A stretch of 64,000 nt of DNA from Pseudomonas sp. A-RE-19. Lineage in GTDB: Bacteria; Pseudomonadota; Gammaproteobacteria; Pseudomonadales; Pseudomonadaceae. Location of the stretch: positions 1 through 64,000 of the forward strand of contig NZ_JAHBDQ010000033.1 of assembly GCF_019956555.1 (NCBI RefSeq). The letters are read 5' to 3'. Every line of letters starts with the position of its first letter. The stretch's first letter is position 1. A program made the translations under genes and the position numbers. Of the stretch, positions 9,468 to 17,352 are shown one piece after another. Below the pieces are notes generated by a model that did not search any database, was not told where the DNA came from, and saw only the letters and a list, made by a program, of their open reading frames with translations.

Positions 9468-10283
9468 ATGTCTGACTTCTCTGGCTTGGCGCTGGTGATC
9501 GAACCGAGCGACCTGCTCCCGCGTCTCGACTCCCGCGAACTGATTCTGGTGGACCTGACCAGCAGCGCCCGCTATGCCGCAGGGCATATCCCCGGGGCAC
9601 GCTTTGTCGATCCAAAACGTACTCAACTGGGTCAGGCGCCTGCGCCAGGCCTGCTGCCGACCCAGGCCTCGCTTGAAACATTGTTCGGCGAACTGGGCCA
9701 CAACCCCGATGCGGTCTACGTGGTCTATGACGACGAAGGCGGCGGTTGGGCCGGGCGCTTTATCTGGCTGCTGGATGTCATCGGCCACAGCAACTACCAC
9801 TATATCGACGGCGGGCTGAAGGCCTGGCTGGAAGAAGGCTTGCCCATGTCGATCCAGATCCCGCCTGCGGTCGGCGGCCCGGTCGCCCTGACGCTTCACG
9901 ACGAACCCATCGCCACCCGCGAATACCTGCAAAGCCGTCTCGGTGCCGCCGATCTGGCGATCTGGGACGCACGCGGGCCGCTGGAATATTCCGGCGAGAA
10001 AGTGCTGGCGGCCAAGGGCGGGCACATTCCCGGCGCGGTCAATTTCGAATGGACCGCCGGCATGGATCAAGCGCGCAACCTGCGCATCCGCACCGACATG
10101 CCGAAAATCCTGGAACAACTCGGCATCACCAAAGACAAAGAAGTCATTACCCACTGCCAGACTCACCATCGTTCTGGCTTCACGTATCTAGTGGCCAAGT
10201 CGCTCGGTTATCCGCGAGTCAAAGGCTACGCCGGCTCCTGGGGCGAATGGGGCAACCATCCCGACACGCCCGTAGAGATTTAA
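9468..10283 (+). CDS. rhdA: Thiosulfate sulfurtransferase (rhodanese) RhdA
   Basis: The enzyme moves sulfane sulfur from thiosulfate to cyanide or thiol acceptors through a cysteine persulfide. It has 271 residues and two rhodanese modules. The N-terminal inactive one includes ELILVDLTSSARYAAGHIPG. The C-terminal catalytic one has the loop CQTHHRS with Cys230, the length and position known for Azotobacter vinelandii RhdA. It ends with GYAGSWGEWGNHPDTPVE. ATG 9468 is chosen because GGAG lies about seven bases upstream and the protein then begins like its relatives; a GTG at 9450 is less likely. In cyanogenic pseudomonads the enzyme may help detoxify cyanide. psd follows 19 bases downstream. 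Confidence 0.95.
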   Translation: MSDFSGLALVIEPSDLLPRLDSRELILVDLTSSARYAAGHIPGARFVDPKRTQLGQAPAPGLLPTQASLETLFGELGHNPDAVYVVYDDEGGGWAGRFIWLLDVIGHSNYHYIDGGLKAWLEEGLPMSIQIPPAVGGPVALTLHDEPIATREYLQSRLGAADLAIWDARGPLEYSGEKVLAAKGGHIPGAVNFEWTAGMDQARNLRIRTDMPKILEQLGITKDKEVITHCQTHHRSGFTYLVAKSLGYPRVKGYAGSWGEWGNHPDTPVEI

Positions 10284-10302
10284 GGTTTTTTAAGGACAGT
10301 TA

Positions 10303-11163
10303 ATGAATAAGCGTTTGTTTATCCTCAGCCAATACCTGCTGCCCCACCACTTGCTCTCGCGACTGGCCGGCTGCATTGCCGAATGCCGCGTGCGCTGGTT
10401 CAAAAACGCGTTTACCGCGTGGTTCGCCAAGCGTTATCAAGTGGACATGTCCCAGGCGCTGGTCGAGGACCTGACGGCTTACGAGCACTTCAATGCGTTC
10501 TTCACCCGCGCCTTGAAAGACGGCGCTCGTCCGTTGGACCCAACTCCAGGCGCGATCCTCAGCCCGGCTGATGGTGCTGTCAGCCAGCTTGGCCCGATTG
10601 AACACGGTCGCGTTTTCCAGGCCAAGGGCCACAGCTTCAGCGTTCTGGAATTGCTGGGCGGTGACGCGGCCAACGCCGCGCCATTCATGGGCGGTGACTT
10701 CGCCACCATTTATCTGTCGCCCAAGGATTACCACCGCGTGCATATGCCGCTGGCCGGTACGCTGCGCGAGATGGTCTACATCCCTGGCCGCATCTTCTCG
10801 GTCAACCAGACCACGGCTGAAAACGTTCCGGAACTGTTCGCCCGCAATGAGCGCGTGGCGTGCATTTTCGACACCGAGCGCGGGCCGATGGCCGTGGTGC
10901 TGGTGGGCGCGATGATTGTGGCGTCGATCGAAACTGTCTGGGCCGGGTTGGTGACTCCGCCCAAGCGCGAGCTGAAAACCTTCCGTTACGACGAAGCGGC
11001 CCGTGCGCCGATTCATCTGGAGAAAGGTGCGGAACTGGGCCGTTTCAAACTCGGCTCCACGGCTGTCGTGCTGTTCGGGCCGGATCAAGTGAAATGGGCT
11101 GAAGGGTTGGGCGCTCTTTCGCCCGTGCAAATGGGCCAGGGTATCGGCTTGCCAGCAGCCTGA
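10303..11163 (+). CDS. psd: Phosphatidylserine decarboxylase proenzyme
   Basis: This inner-membrane enzyme converts phosphatidylserine to phosphatidylethanolamine. The 286-residue proenzyme carries the self-cleavage motif FKLGST, with Ser252 becoming the pyruvoyl group of the small alpha chain. Other signatures are SPADG (about residue 88), KDYHRVHMPL with the catalytic His, and VGAMIVASIETVW. Length matches bacterial class I PSD. It follows rhdA closely and probably shares its transcript. A hairpin follows the stop at 11175-11198. Confidence 0.97.
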   Translation: MNKRLFILSQYLLPHHLLSRLAGCIAECRVRWFKNAFTAWFAKRYQVDMSQALVEDLTAYEHFNAFFTRALKDGARPLDPTPGAILSPADGAVSQLGPIEHGRVFQAKGHSFSVLELLGGDAANAAPFMGGDFATIYLSPKDYHRVHMPLAGTLREMVYIPGRIFSVNQTTAENVPELFARNERVACIFDTERGPMAVVLVGAMIVASIETVWAGLVTPPKRELKTFRYDEAARAPIHLEKGAELGRFKLGSTAVVLFGPDQVKWAEGLGALSPVQMGQGIGLPAA

Positions 11164-11174
11164 TCCCTGATCCT

Positions 11175-11198
11175 CCGCCCGGAATTTTTTCCGGGCGG
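11175..11198 (+). terminator. Hairpin after psd, probable terminator
   Basis: A perfect 10-bp GC-rich stem (CCGCCCGGAA / TTCCGGGCGG) with a TTTT loop begins 12 bases after the psd stop. There is no long T-run after the stem, so termination efficiency is uncertain. Confidence 0.6.
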
Positions 11199-11208
11199 TG
11201 CATCCTCC

Positions 11209-11312
11209 TGTAGGAGCTGCCGAAGGCTGCGATCTTTTGATCTTGATCTTCGGCGGCTCCAAATCTGTCAAAAAGCAAAATCAAAAGATCGCAGCCTTCG
11301 GCAGCTCCTACA
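11209..11312. repeat. REPIN-like inverted repeat, type A
   Basis: A 32-base arm starting TGTAGGAGCTGCCGAAGGCT is repeated in perfect inverted form at 11281-11312, with a 40-base loop. The same arm recurs at 32110-32188 and, with paired substitutions, at 23760-23860. Such elements are dispersed by RAYT transposases acting in trans; none is coded in the window. Confidence 0.88.
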
Positions 11313-11414
11313 CAGGCAAGTGCGGCGCAAACATCGCGACACCCCCTCCCGGTTCATAGCTGCTACAGTCAAAGTCATTCACTGCCCATTTCCCGGTCGG
11401 AGTTTGTCTACGGC

Positions 11415-13208
11415 ATGAATGAGACCAATCCTGTCCTGCTGCTACGCGCACCGATCCCGACGCAGTCGCGTCTGACTTTCTGCGAAGCCACGCCTCGCGA
11501 CCTCAAGCGCTGGATCGCCAATCTGCCCAAAGCCAACATCGGCGAAACCGCTCGCCAGTTGTACCAGGGCTTGAGCGAACTCAACCAACTGCTCACGCCC
11601 AGCGACAATCGCCTGCAATTGCTCGAACTGCTGCGGCCCGAGGTGTATTACGTCTGCAAGCACCTGGAGCGGCATTTCCTGCACCAGGCCATCGTGCTTG
11701 ACGAGCGCTCGCGCAAGATCGCCAACCTTTGCCAGGCGCTGCAGAGCCAATTGGCGATCGGCTACAAGCAGATCGTCATCCGCATCGCACCACGCTTCAG
11801 CAAGGACCGGGCATCGCTGCTGACCCAGGTTTTGCAACGGGCGATCCATTGCCTGAACGGCGCATTGATCCGCGCCACCCAGCTCTATTGTCCGGTGCCT
11901 GAAGGCCTGTGGCTGGAACTGCATCAGCTGTATCGAATCGGCTGTCAGTTTCAGTTGCAACGCTTGAATGTGCGCGATGAACTGGCCAGCCAGACACAAA
12001 GCCTGAGCATCGAACAAACCTACATTACCGCCCTCCTGCTGGGTGCTTCACGCTGCAATCAACTGCGCCAAAACCAGATCGCCCGGCTCGCCGAGGTGCT
12101 CGAACCCTGGAGCCAGTGGATCAAGCTGCAACCGGCCAAACCGGACGACAACGGGCTGTTCGCCGTCGCCCCGGATCTCGACAGCGGGCCGCGTTACCGC
12201 TCCAAGTTCCACCGCGAACAACAGGAGAGCCTGCTGGGGATTGACCCGCAACCGCTGGTCGCTGCCATTGAAACCCATCTGCAACAGCCGGCCGACAAGG
12301 CATCGCCGCTGCCCGTTCCGGCGGGACTGAGTCTGGATACGCTGCAACATCTGTATGCCGCCTGGGGCCAGGCTGCCGAACGCAGTTTCCAGCGCACCGT
12401 CGGCCACGGCACGTTGACGCTGTGCGTAGGCATGAGCGCATTGCATTTTTATCTCGGCGGGCAACGCTCGTTCAACGACATCCTGAAGAAACCCGGCGCC
12501 CGCCCCGCGCAGTTCTCGGCAAGCGAACCGGCCAGTCGCGCCAAGGATCAATGGAAGCAGGCCTTCGACGCCGCACCCCATGGCACCGCAGATACGCTGC
12601 TGCCCTACGAAGAGATCGAATACCCGCATCTTCAGAACGATGACAGCCACGAAGCATCTGACCGCCAGCAGCACTTCCCGACCTATGTGCTGCCCGTAAT
12701 CAATCACAGCCCCGGTGGTTATTGCCTGGCTTGGCCCGGCGCAGTGCCCACCGAGCTGCAGGCTGGCGAAATGGTCGGTATCGAGGATGCTGCCGGCCAA
12801 GGCTGGAGCGTCGCCGTGGTGCGCTGGATCCGTCAGGTGCGGGGCGGCGGCACGCAGATGGGGATCGAGCAGGTCGCGCCTTACGCCGAACCCTGCGGCC
12901 TGCAACTGATGCGCTCCGGCGCCGAGCACAGTCAGTACTTGCGCGGGCTGTTGCTGCCTGCCATTAGCGCCGTCGACCTGCCAGCCACCCTGCTCTCCCC
13001 GCGCCTGCCATTCCAGGAAGGCAATAAGGTGTTGATCAATACCAACGGCCAGGAACGTCGGGCCGGGCTGGAGCGACGGGTGGCGAGCACCAACAGCTTC
13101 AATCAGTTTGCCTATCGTTCGCTTGAGACAGCCGGAATCGAAAACGCCGCGAGGAGCGGCGGGGTCGGGGCAGCGGAAGAATTTGATTCGTTGTGGAAGT
13201 CGCTTTGA
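11415..13208 (+). CDS. Conserved Pseudomonas protein with PilZ-like C-terminal motif
   Basis: This 597-residue protein is mostly helical and Gln/Leu-rich, with no signal peptide or membrane segment. Near residue 430 it has INHSPGGYCLAW, which fits the second half of the PilZ c-di-GMP signature (D/N-x-S-x-x-G). It is followed by a beta-rich stretch (AGEMVGIEDAAGQGWSVAVVRW...GGTQMGIEQ), as in PilZ barrels. The preceding RxxxR half is not seen, so c-di-GMP binding is doubtful. I believe the PAO1 homologue lies beside fimX, but no fimX is present between this gene and serB here. Function unknown; a regulatory or scaffold role is inference. Confidence 0.85.
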   Translation: MNETNPVLLLRAPIPTQSRLTFCEATPRDLKRWIANLPKANIGETARQLYQGLSELNQLLTPSDNRLQLLELLRPEVYYVCKHLERHFLHQAIVLDERSRKIANLCQALQSQLAIGYKQIVIRIAPRFSKDRASLLTQVLQRAIHCLNGALIRATQLYCPVPEGLWLELHQLYRIGCQFQLQRLNVRDELASQTQSLSIEQTYITALLLGASRCNQLRQNQIARLAEVLEPWSQWIKLQPAKPDDNGLFAVAPDLDSGPRYRSKFHREQQESLLGIDPQPLVAAIETHLQQPADKASPLPVPAGLSLDTLQHLYAAWGQAAERSFQRTVGHGTLTLCVGMSALHFYLGGQRSFNDILKKPGARPAQFSASEPASRAKDQWKQAFDAAPHGTADTLLPYEEIEYPHLQNDDSHEASDRQQHFPTYVLPVINHSPGGYCLAWPGAVPTELQAGEMVGIEDAAGQGWSVAVVRWIRQVRGGGTQMGIEQVAPYAEPCGLQLMRSGAEHSQYLRGLLLPAISAVDLPATLLSPRLPFQEGNKVLINTNGQERRAGLERRVASTNSFNQFAYRSLETAGIENAARSGGVGAAEEFDSLWKSL

Positions 13209-13237
13209 GCGTCAGGCATTTGATCGGTGGTGATGCT

Positions 13238-13302
13238 TTCGCGGGCAAGCCTCGCTCCTACGGGTCCGCGCACGCCCTGTAGGAGCGAGGCTTGCCCGCG
13301 AA
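13238..13302. repeat. REP inverted repeat, type D
   Basis: The 24-base arms TTCGCGGGCAAGCCTCGCTC.. (13238-13261) and their exact complement (13279-13302) enclose a 17-base loop. The element lies between the convergent ends of the PilZ-like gene and serB, the usual REP location. Confidence 0.88.
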
Positions 13303-13327
13303 GAGGCCCGCCCAGACAATCTGAAAC

Positions 13328-14542
13328 TCAGAGCTGCCCGTCGCGATCCCGGAAGCCCAGCAAATACAGCACGCCATCCAGCCCAAGGGTGGAAATCGCC
13401 TGCTTCGCCGATTGTTTGACCAGCGGCTTGGCGCGGAACGCCACACCCAGCCCGGCAATTGCCAGCATCGGCAAATCGTTGGCACCGTCACCGACGGCTA
13501 TCGTCTGCTCCAGACGCAAGCCTTCCTTATGCGCCAGCTCACGCAGCAGATCTGCCTTGCGCTGTGCATCGACAATCGGCTCGACCGCCACACCGGTAAC
13601 TTTGCCGTCGACCACAGCCAGTTCGTTGGCGAACACATAGTCGATGCCCAGCTTGGCCTGCAATTGCTTGGCGAAGTAGGTGAAGCCGCCCGACAGAATC
13701 GCCGTCTTGTAGCCCAGACGCTTGAGTTCGGCGAACAGGGTTTCGGCGCCTTCGGTCAGGCGCAGGGAAGCACCAATCGAGTCCAGCACGCTGACATCCA
13801 GCCCTTGCAACAGAGCCAGGCGCTCCTTGAAGCTGGCGCGGAAATCCAGCTCACCGGCCATTGCCCGCTCGGTAATCGCAGAAACCTGGTCGCCGACGCC
13901 GGCAGCCTTGGCCAGTTCGTCGATGACTTCGGCTTCGATCAGCGTCGAGTCCATGTCGAACACCGCCAGACGGCGGTTACGGCGGAACAGCGAATCTTCC
14001 TGGAAGGCGATGTCGACGTTCAGCTCTTGAGCGACGCTGAGGAATTCCGCTCGCAACGCTTGCGGGTCGGCCGCCTCGCCGCGCACGGAAAACTCGATGC
14101 AGCCCTTGCCCTTGTCAGCCGGGGTGTCCAGCGGCATGCGCCCGGACAGGCGATCGATATGGTCGATATTCAAACCATATTTGGCGGTGATCGAGCTCAC
14201 ACGCTGCAATTGCTCGGCGGTCACTTTACGGGTCAACAGGGTGACGATGTGGCGTTTCTTGCCCTGATTGCCGACCCACAGCTGGTAATCCTCTTCGGAC
14301 ACCGGCGTGAAACGCACCTGTTGCTCAAGCTCATAGCCTTTGAACAGGATGTCTTTGAGCACCGAGTTACCTTGTTCGGTATCGGGAATTTCAACCAGGA
14401 TGCCGAACGACAAGGTGTCGTGGATCACCGCCTGACCGATGTCGAGAATGTTCACACCACCCTGGGCCAGAACGCCGGTAATGGCCGCAGTCAGACCCGG
14501 ACGGTCGACTCCCGTGATGTTTATCAGGACGATTTCGCGCAA
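13328..14542 (-). CDS. serB: Phosphoserine phosphatase SerB
   Basis: It catalyses the last step of serine synthesis, phosphoserine to serine plus phosphate. The 404-residue protein has two N-terminal ACT-like regulatory domains (about 1-180; MREIVLINITGVDRPGLTAA) and a HAD phosphatase domain. HAD motifs: I, FDMDSTLIEAEVIDELA (nucleophile Asp near 196); II, ILSGGF; III-IV, Lys then VGDGANDLPML. The two-ACT form is usual in pseudomonads. The first codon is TTG at 14540-14542, with a G-rich site (GGGGGTG) just upstream, a start the Pseudomonas homologues share. Confidence 0.96.
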   Translation of the reverse strand: MREIVLINITGVDRPGLTAAITGVLAQGGVNILDIGQAVIHDTLSFGILVEIPDTEQGNSVLKDILFKGYELEQQVRFTPVSEEDYQLWVGNQGKKRHIVTLLTRKVTAEQLQRVSSITAKYGLNIDHIDRLSGRMPLDTPADKGKGCIEFSVRGEAADPQALRAEFLSVAQELNVDIAFQEDSLFRRNRRLAVFDMDSTLIEAEVIDELAKAAGVGDQVSAITERAMAGELDFRASFKERLALLQGLDVSVLDSIGASLRLTEGAETLFAELKRLGYKTAILSGGFTYFAKQLQAKLGIDYVFANELAVVDGKVTGVAVEPIVDAQRKADLLRELAHKEGLRLEQTIAVGDGANDLPMLAIAGLGVAFRAKPLVKQSAKQAISTLGLDGVLYLLGFRDRDGQL

Positions 14543-14676
14543 GGCGCACCCCCGCAGGTGGAAAAAAACCGCATTCTACCCACTTTCAGTGACCATCGGG
14601 CACCGCGAGCGCTTTGACGGTCTAGGGCCTGTCGCTATACTGCGCGTCAACTTCACGGACAAAGAGCCGAGCTCAA

Positions 14677-16209
14677 GTGAACCGGCCCACGCCAGTAAAA
14701 ACCGATAACTTCTTTCTGCTGATCTTCCGGGCACTGCGTCATCGCCGTGTACCGATTGCATTGCGCATTGCCAGCCATAACGTGATCCTGGTCGCTCTGG
14801 CCCTGGTGATCTATGCCTGTGTGATGGGTTTGCAGTTCAAGCAGGCCATGCACGAGCAGGCGGATGCCCTGGGCGAAAGCCTGACCACTCAGACCGCCAC
14901 CTCAGCCACGGAACTGTTGGTGTCCAATGACATCCTCAGCCTGAACGTGCTGCTCAACAACCTGACCAAGAACAAACTGGTGGCCCACGCCGCCATCTAC
15001 AGCGTGGATAACCGCATCCTCGCTGAAGCCGGTCAGCGCCCCAAGCATAGCCTGTTGGGCGAAGCCGAAGGCATGTACCAGAGCAAGATCACCTTCCAGG
15101 ACGTGACCGCCGGGCAACTGCGCATCAGCCTGGATATGGATCAGTTCCAGCAGCCGATGACCATCAGCCTGCAAAGCATGGGCATCCTGAGTGCGATTCT
15201 GCTGGCGCTCTCCCTGGCCTTGAGTCTGCGTCTGGGCCGGCATATTTCTACGCCACTGCTGCAATTGCGAGTGTGGCTGCGCAATATCGACGAATACACC
15301 CCGGCCACCGAGCGCCAGGATGAGATCGGCGACCTCGCTCGTCAGCTGCACGCCAATTTCGCGCCGGAGCCGGCCGAGCCTGAGCCCGCGCCGGAACCGG
15401 AATACGACGACAGCGATTACGAAGACGCCGACGATAGCGAGCCAACCTTCGAAGTGCGTAACCTGCGCGATCCAAGTTTCGATGAAACCAAGCCTGTGGC
15501 TGGCCTCAAGCCTGCACCGCGGCACATTGTCAGCACGGTCGAAGACGATGACGACGATGATCCGTTTGCCGATCTGCGTGATGATTCGGCAGACAGCGCA
15601 CCGAAACCCGTCGCAAAACCGCAAGTATCGAACGCGCCTCAGCACAGCGCGGTACTGGCTGTGCAGCTGGGCGCGCAAGATCAACTGCGTCGACTGCCCC
15701 GCGCACGCCTGGAAGAGCTGCTGAAACGCTACCGCGACTGCCTCGATCAGGCGGCGTCGCTCTACCAGAGCGAACTGCACACCCTGAACGATGGCAGCAC
15801 GCTGATGCTGTTCCACACCGAAGACAGCGGCGATGACTACCTGACCAACGCGATCTGCTGCGGTGAGTTGCTGCGCGCCCTGGGCCATCAGTTGCAGATC
15901 GAAGTCGCCGACAGCGGCATCACCCTGCAATTGCAACTGGGCCTGACCCTGGGTGACGAGTTGTTCGGTATGAGCCAGATCGATCTGCTGCTGACTGAAA
16001 CCGCTCAGGATGCACTGGCCCTGTCGCAACACAGCCGCAACCTGCTGCTGGTGGAGCGCAAGATCAGCGACGATGCGCTGATTCGTCAACGCGCGCGGAT
16101 CCGGCCAATCGCAAGCCCAGAGGGTGCGTGCTGCGTAGAGCGCTTGATGGAACCTTATCCGTCGATGCTGGAGCGGCAACTGGCGCGGATGCACGAACGC
16201 CGAGCATAA
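14677..16209 (+). CDS. AhpA/YtjB-like membrane protein with acidic linker
   Basis: The protein has 510 residues. Two membrane helices (about 32-50 and 165-190) flank a periplasmic region of about 110 residues, a sensor-like layout. A HAMP-like stretch follows (GRHISTPLLQLRVWLRNID...RQDEIGDLARQLH). Then comes a very acidic Pro/Glu/Asp linker (about 230-305; EPAEPEPAPEPEYDDSDYED). A C-terminal domain (about 325-505) may be a degenerate nucleotide-cyclase fold. The start is GTG; no better ATG precedes the first helix. The protein is divergent from serB and ends in a strong terminator. The role may be envelope sensing, which is inference. Confidence 0.8.
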   Translation: MNRPTPVKTDNFFLLIFRALRHRRVPIALRIASHNVILVALALVIYACVMGLQFKQAMHEQADALGESLTTQTATSATELLVSNDILSLNVLLNNLTKNKLVAHAAIYSVDNRILAEAGQRPKHSLLGEAEGMYQSKITFQDVTAGQLRISLDMDQFQQPMTISLQSMGILSAILLALSLALSLRLGRHISTPLLQLRVWLRNIDEYTPATERQDEIGDLARQLHANFAPEPAEPEPAPEPEYDDSDYEDADDSEPTFEVRNLRDPSFDETKPVAGLKPAPRHIVSTVEDDDDDDPFADLRDDSADSAPKPVAKPQVSNAPQHSAVLAVQLGAQDQLRRLPRARLEELLKRYRDCLDQAASLYQSELHTLNDGSTLMLFHTEDSGDDYLTNAICCGELLRALGHQLQIEVADSGITLQLQLGLTLGDELFGMSQIDLLLTETAQDALALSQHSRNLLLVERKISDDALIRQRARIRPIASPEGACCVERLMEPYPSMLERQLARMHERRA

Positions 16210-16230
16210 ACGCCAATCCCCGTTGTAAAG

Positions 16231-16265
16231 AAGCCCGCAGACAAGTGATTGTCTGCGGGCTTTTT
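16231..16265 (+). terminator. Rho-independent terminator
   Basis: Stem AAGCCCGCAGACA / TGTCTGCGGGCTT followed by TTT lies 22 bases after the stop of the AhpA-like gene. It is a textbook intrinsic terminator. Confidence 0.93.
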
Positions 16266-16277
16266 GTTGCCTGTCCC

Positions 16278-16381
16278 GGCCTCTTCTCGAGCAAGCCCGC
16301 TCCCACATTTATCTCGGCTGCCCACAAACGGTGTGCTCACTGAAGATCCACTGTGGGAGCGGGCTTGCTCGCGAAGAGGCC
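16278..16381. repeat. REP inverted repeat, type C
   Basis: The 29-base arms GGCCTCTTCTCGAGCAAGCC.. (16278-16306) and GTGGGAGCGGGCTTGCTCGC.. (16353-16381) pair with one mismatch around a 46-base loop. The element lies between two terminators in a convergent intergenic space. Confidence 0.88.
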
Positions 16382-16418
16382 ATCAGAAGTACTGAAGATT
16401 TCATTCCGCAGAAACAAC

Positions 16419-16443
16419 AAAGCCCGCATCAATGGCGGGCTTT
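16419..16443. terminator. Terminator of the PqiC-like lipoprotein gene
   Basis: Stem AAAGCCCGC / GGCGGGCTTT with a short loop lies 19 bases beyond the lipoprotein stop on the minus strand. It carries A and T runs on its flanks and could also act on the plus strand. Confidence 0.8.
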
Positions 16444-16462
16444 GCTTTGGATCAATCCAGGC

Positions 16463-17176
16463 TTAGAACCTGAACACTTCCATATCCGTACGAATCGGCG
16501 AAGCCATCGGGATTTTCGGTTGTTTTTCCGGCTCGGCGGCCGGCGCCACAGGCTTGGCAGCCTGCTTGCGGGGTGCTTCGGCGATCGGCGGCTGGTTAGC
16601 CAGCGGCTTGAGCGCCGTCGACAGTTGATCGGCCAGACGCTGCAGCAACACTCCCTGAGCCTGAACCTGAGCCGCAGTGCCCCCGGCGTGTTGTTCCAGC
16701 AGATGAATGATGCGGTTATCGCGCACCTGACCACGACGGTCGATCAGACGCCATTGTGCATCAAGGACTGCCGGTTGCGACTCACCCGAATCCAGGCGAG
16801 TAATCGTCAACAGGACCTGAACATCCGGCGTAAAGCCCACCGTTGCCGGTGCCAGGACAACGCGCTGGCTATCCAGATGACCGGCGACCTGACGCAGCAA
16901 CAGCTGATCGATATCGGACGAAAGGCTGCCCGCCCACCGGCCATCGGCCGAAGCTTGCAGGCTGCCATCCGGTTGACGCTGCAACAAGGTTTCGCGTTGC
17001 AGATAATCAGCAACCGTTACCGGGCCCAACAATACCGCCATGCCGGCGCTTTGCGCAGGCTGAGCCGGACTTCCGCTGTCCAGCTGATACAGCGACACCG
17101 GCTGGTGCACGCTGCAACCCGCCAGGCCAAGAACGCCGGCGAGCATCAAAATAAAAGGAAGGCGCAGAGCAGTCAT
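16463..17176 (-). CDS. PqiC/YmbA-family outer-membrane lipoprotein
   Basis: The 237-residue protein has a lipoprotein signal (MTALRLPFILMLAGVLGLAGC; lipobox LAGC, Cys21). The mature part fits the ABC-type transport auxiliary family: an early SLYQLDSG, then VLLGPVTVADYLQRETLLQR, and the later WAGSLSSDIDQLLLRQVA. PqiC-like proteins work with MCE proteins in lipid movement across the envelope; no pqiA/pqiB partner lies beside it. A Pro/Ala/Lys-rich tail (about 200-230) is likely disordered. It is downstream of parC, separated by about 176 bases with a hairpin, and may have its own promoter. Confidence 0.87.
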   Translation of the reverse strand: MTALRLPFILMLAGVLGLAGCSVHQPVSLYQLDSGSPAQPAQSAGMAVLLGPVTVADYLQRETLLQRQPDGSLQASADGRWAGSLSSDIDQLLLRQVAGHLDSQRVVLAPATVGFTPDVQVLLTITRLDSGESQPAVLDAQWRLIDRRGQVRDNRIIHLLEQHAGGTAAQVQAQGVLLQRLADQLSTALKPLANQPPIAEAPRKQAAKPVAPAAEPEKQPKIPMASPIRTDMEVFRF

Positions 17177-17310
17177 CGTCCCATCCAGGTGGTTGCCACA
17201 AGGCTAACCACAGTGAAAATACTCAAAAAATATGAAGAACGCTCGACCACGCCGGCGCTTGAAAGGCCATATCATCCGTGAATATGCGTTCCGACTCCAG
17301 CGCCAAAGCG

Positions 17311-17338
17311 TCGATCTACGCGTTAAATCGTAGATCGA
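17311..17338 (-). terminator. Hairpin just after parC
   Basis: A perfect 10-bp inverted repeat (TCGATCTACG / CGTAGATCGA, 8-base loop) begins 15 bases past the parC stop. No T-run follows on the minus strand, so it may stabilise the 3' end rather than terminate. Confidence 0.45.
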
Positions 17339-17352
17339 GCGCTCTAGGACGC

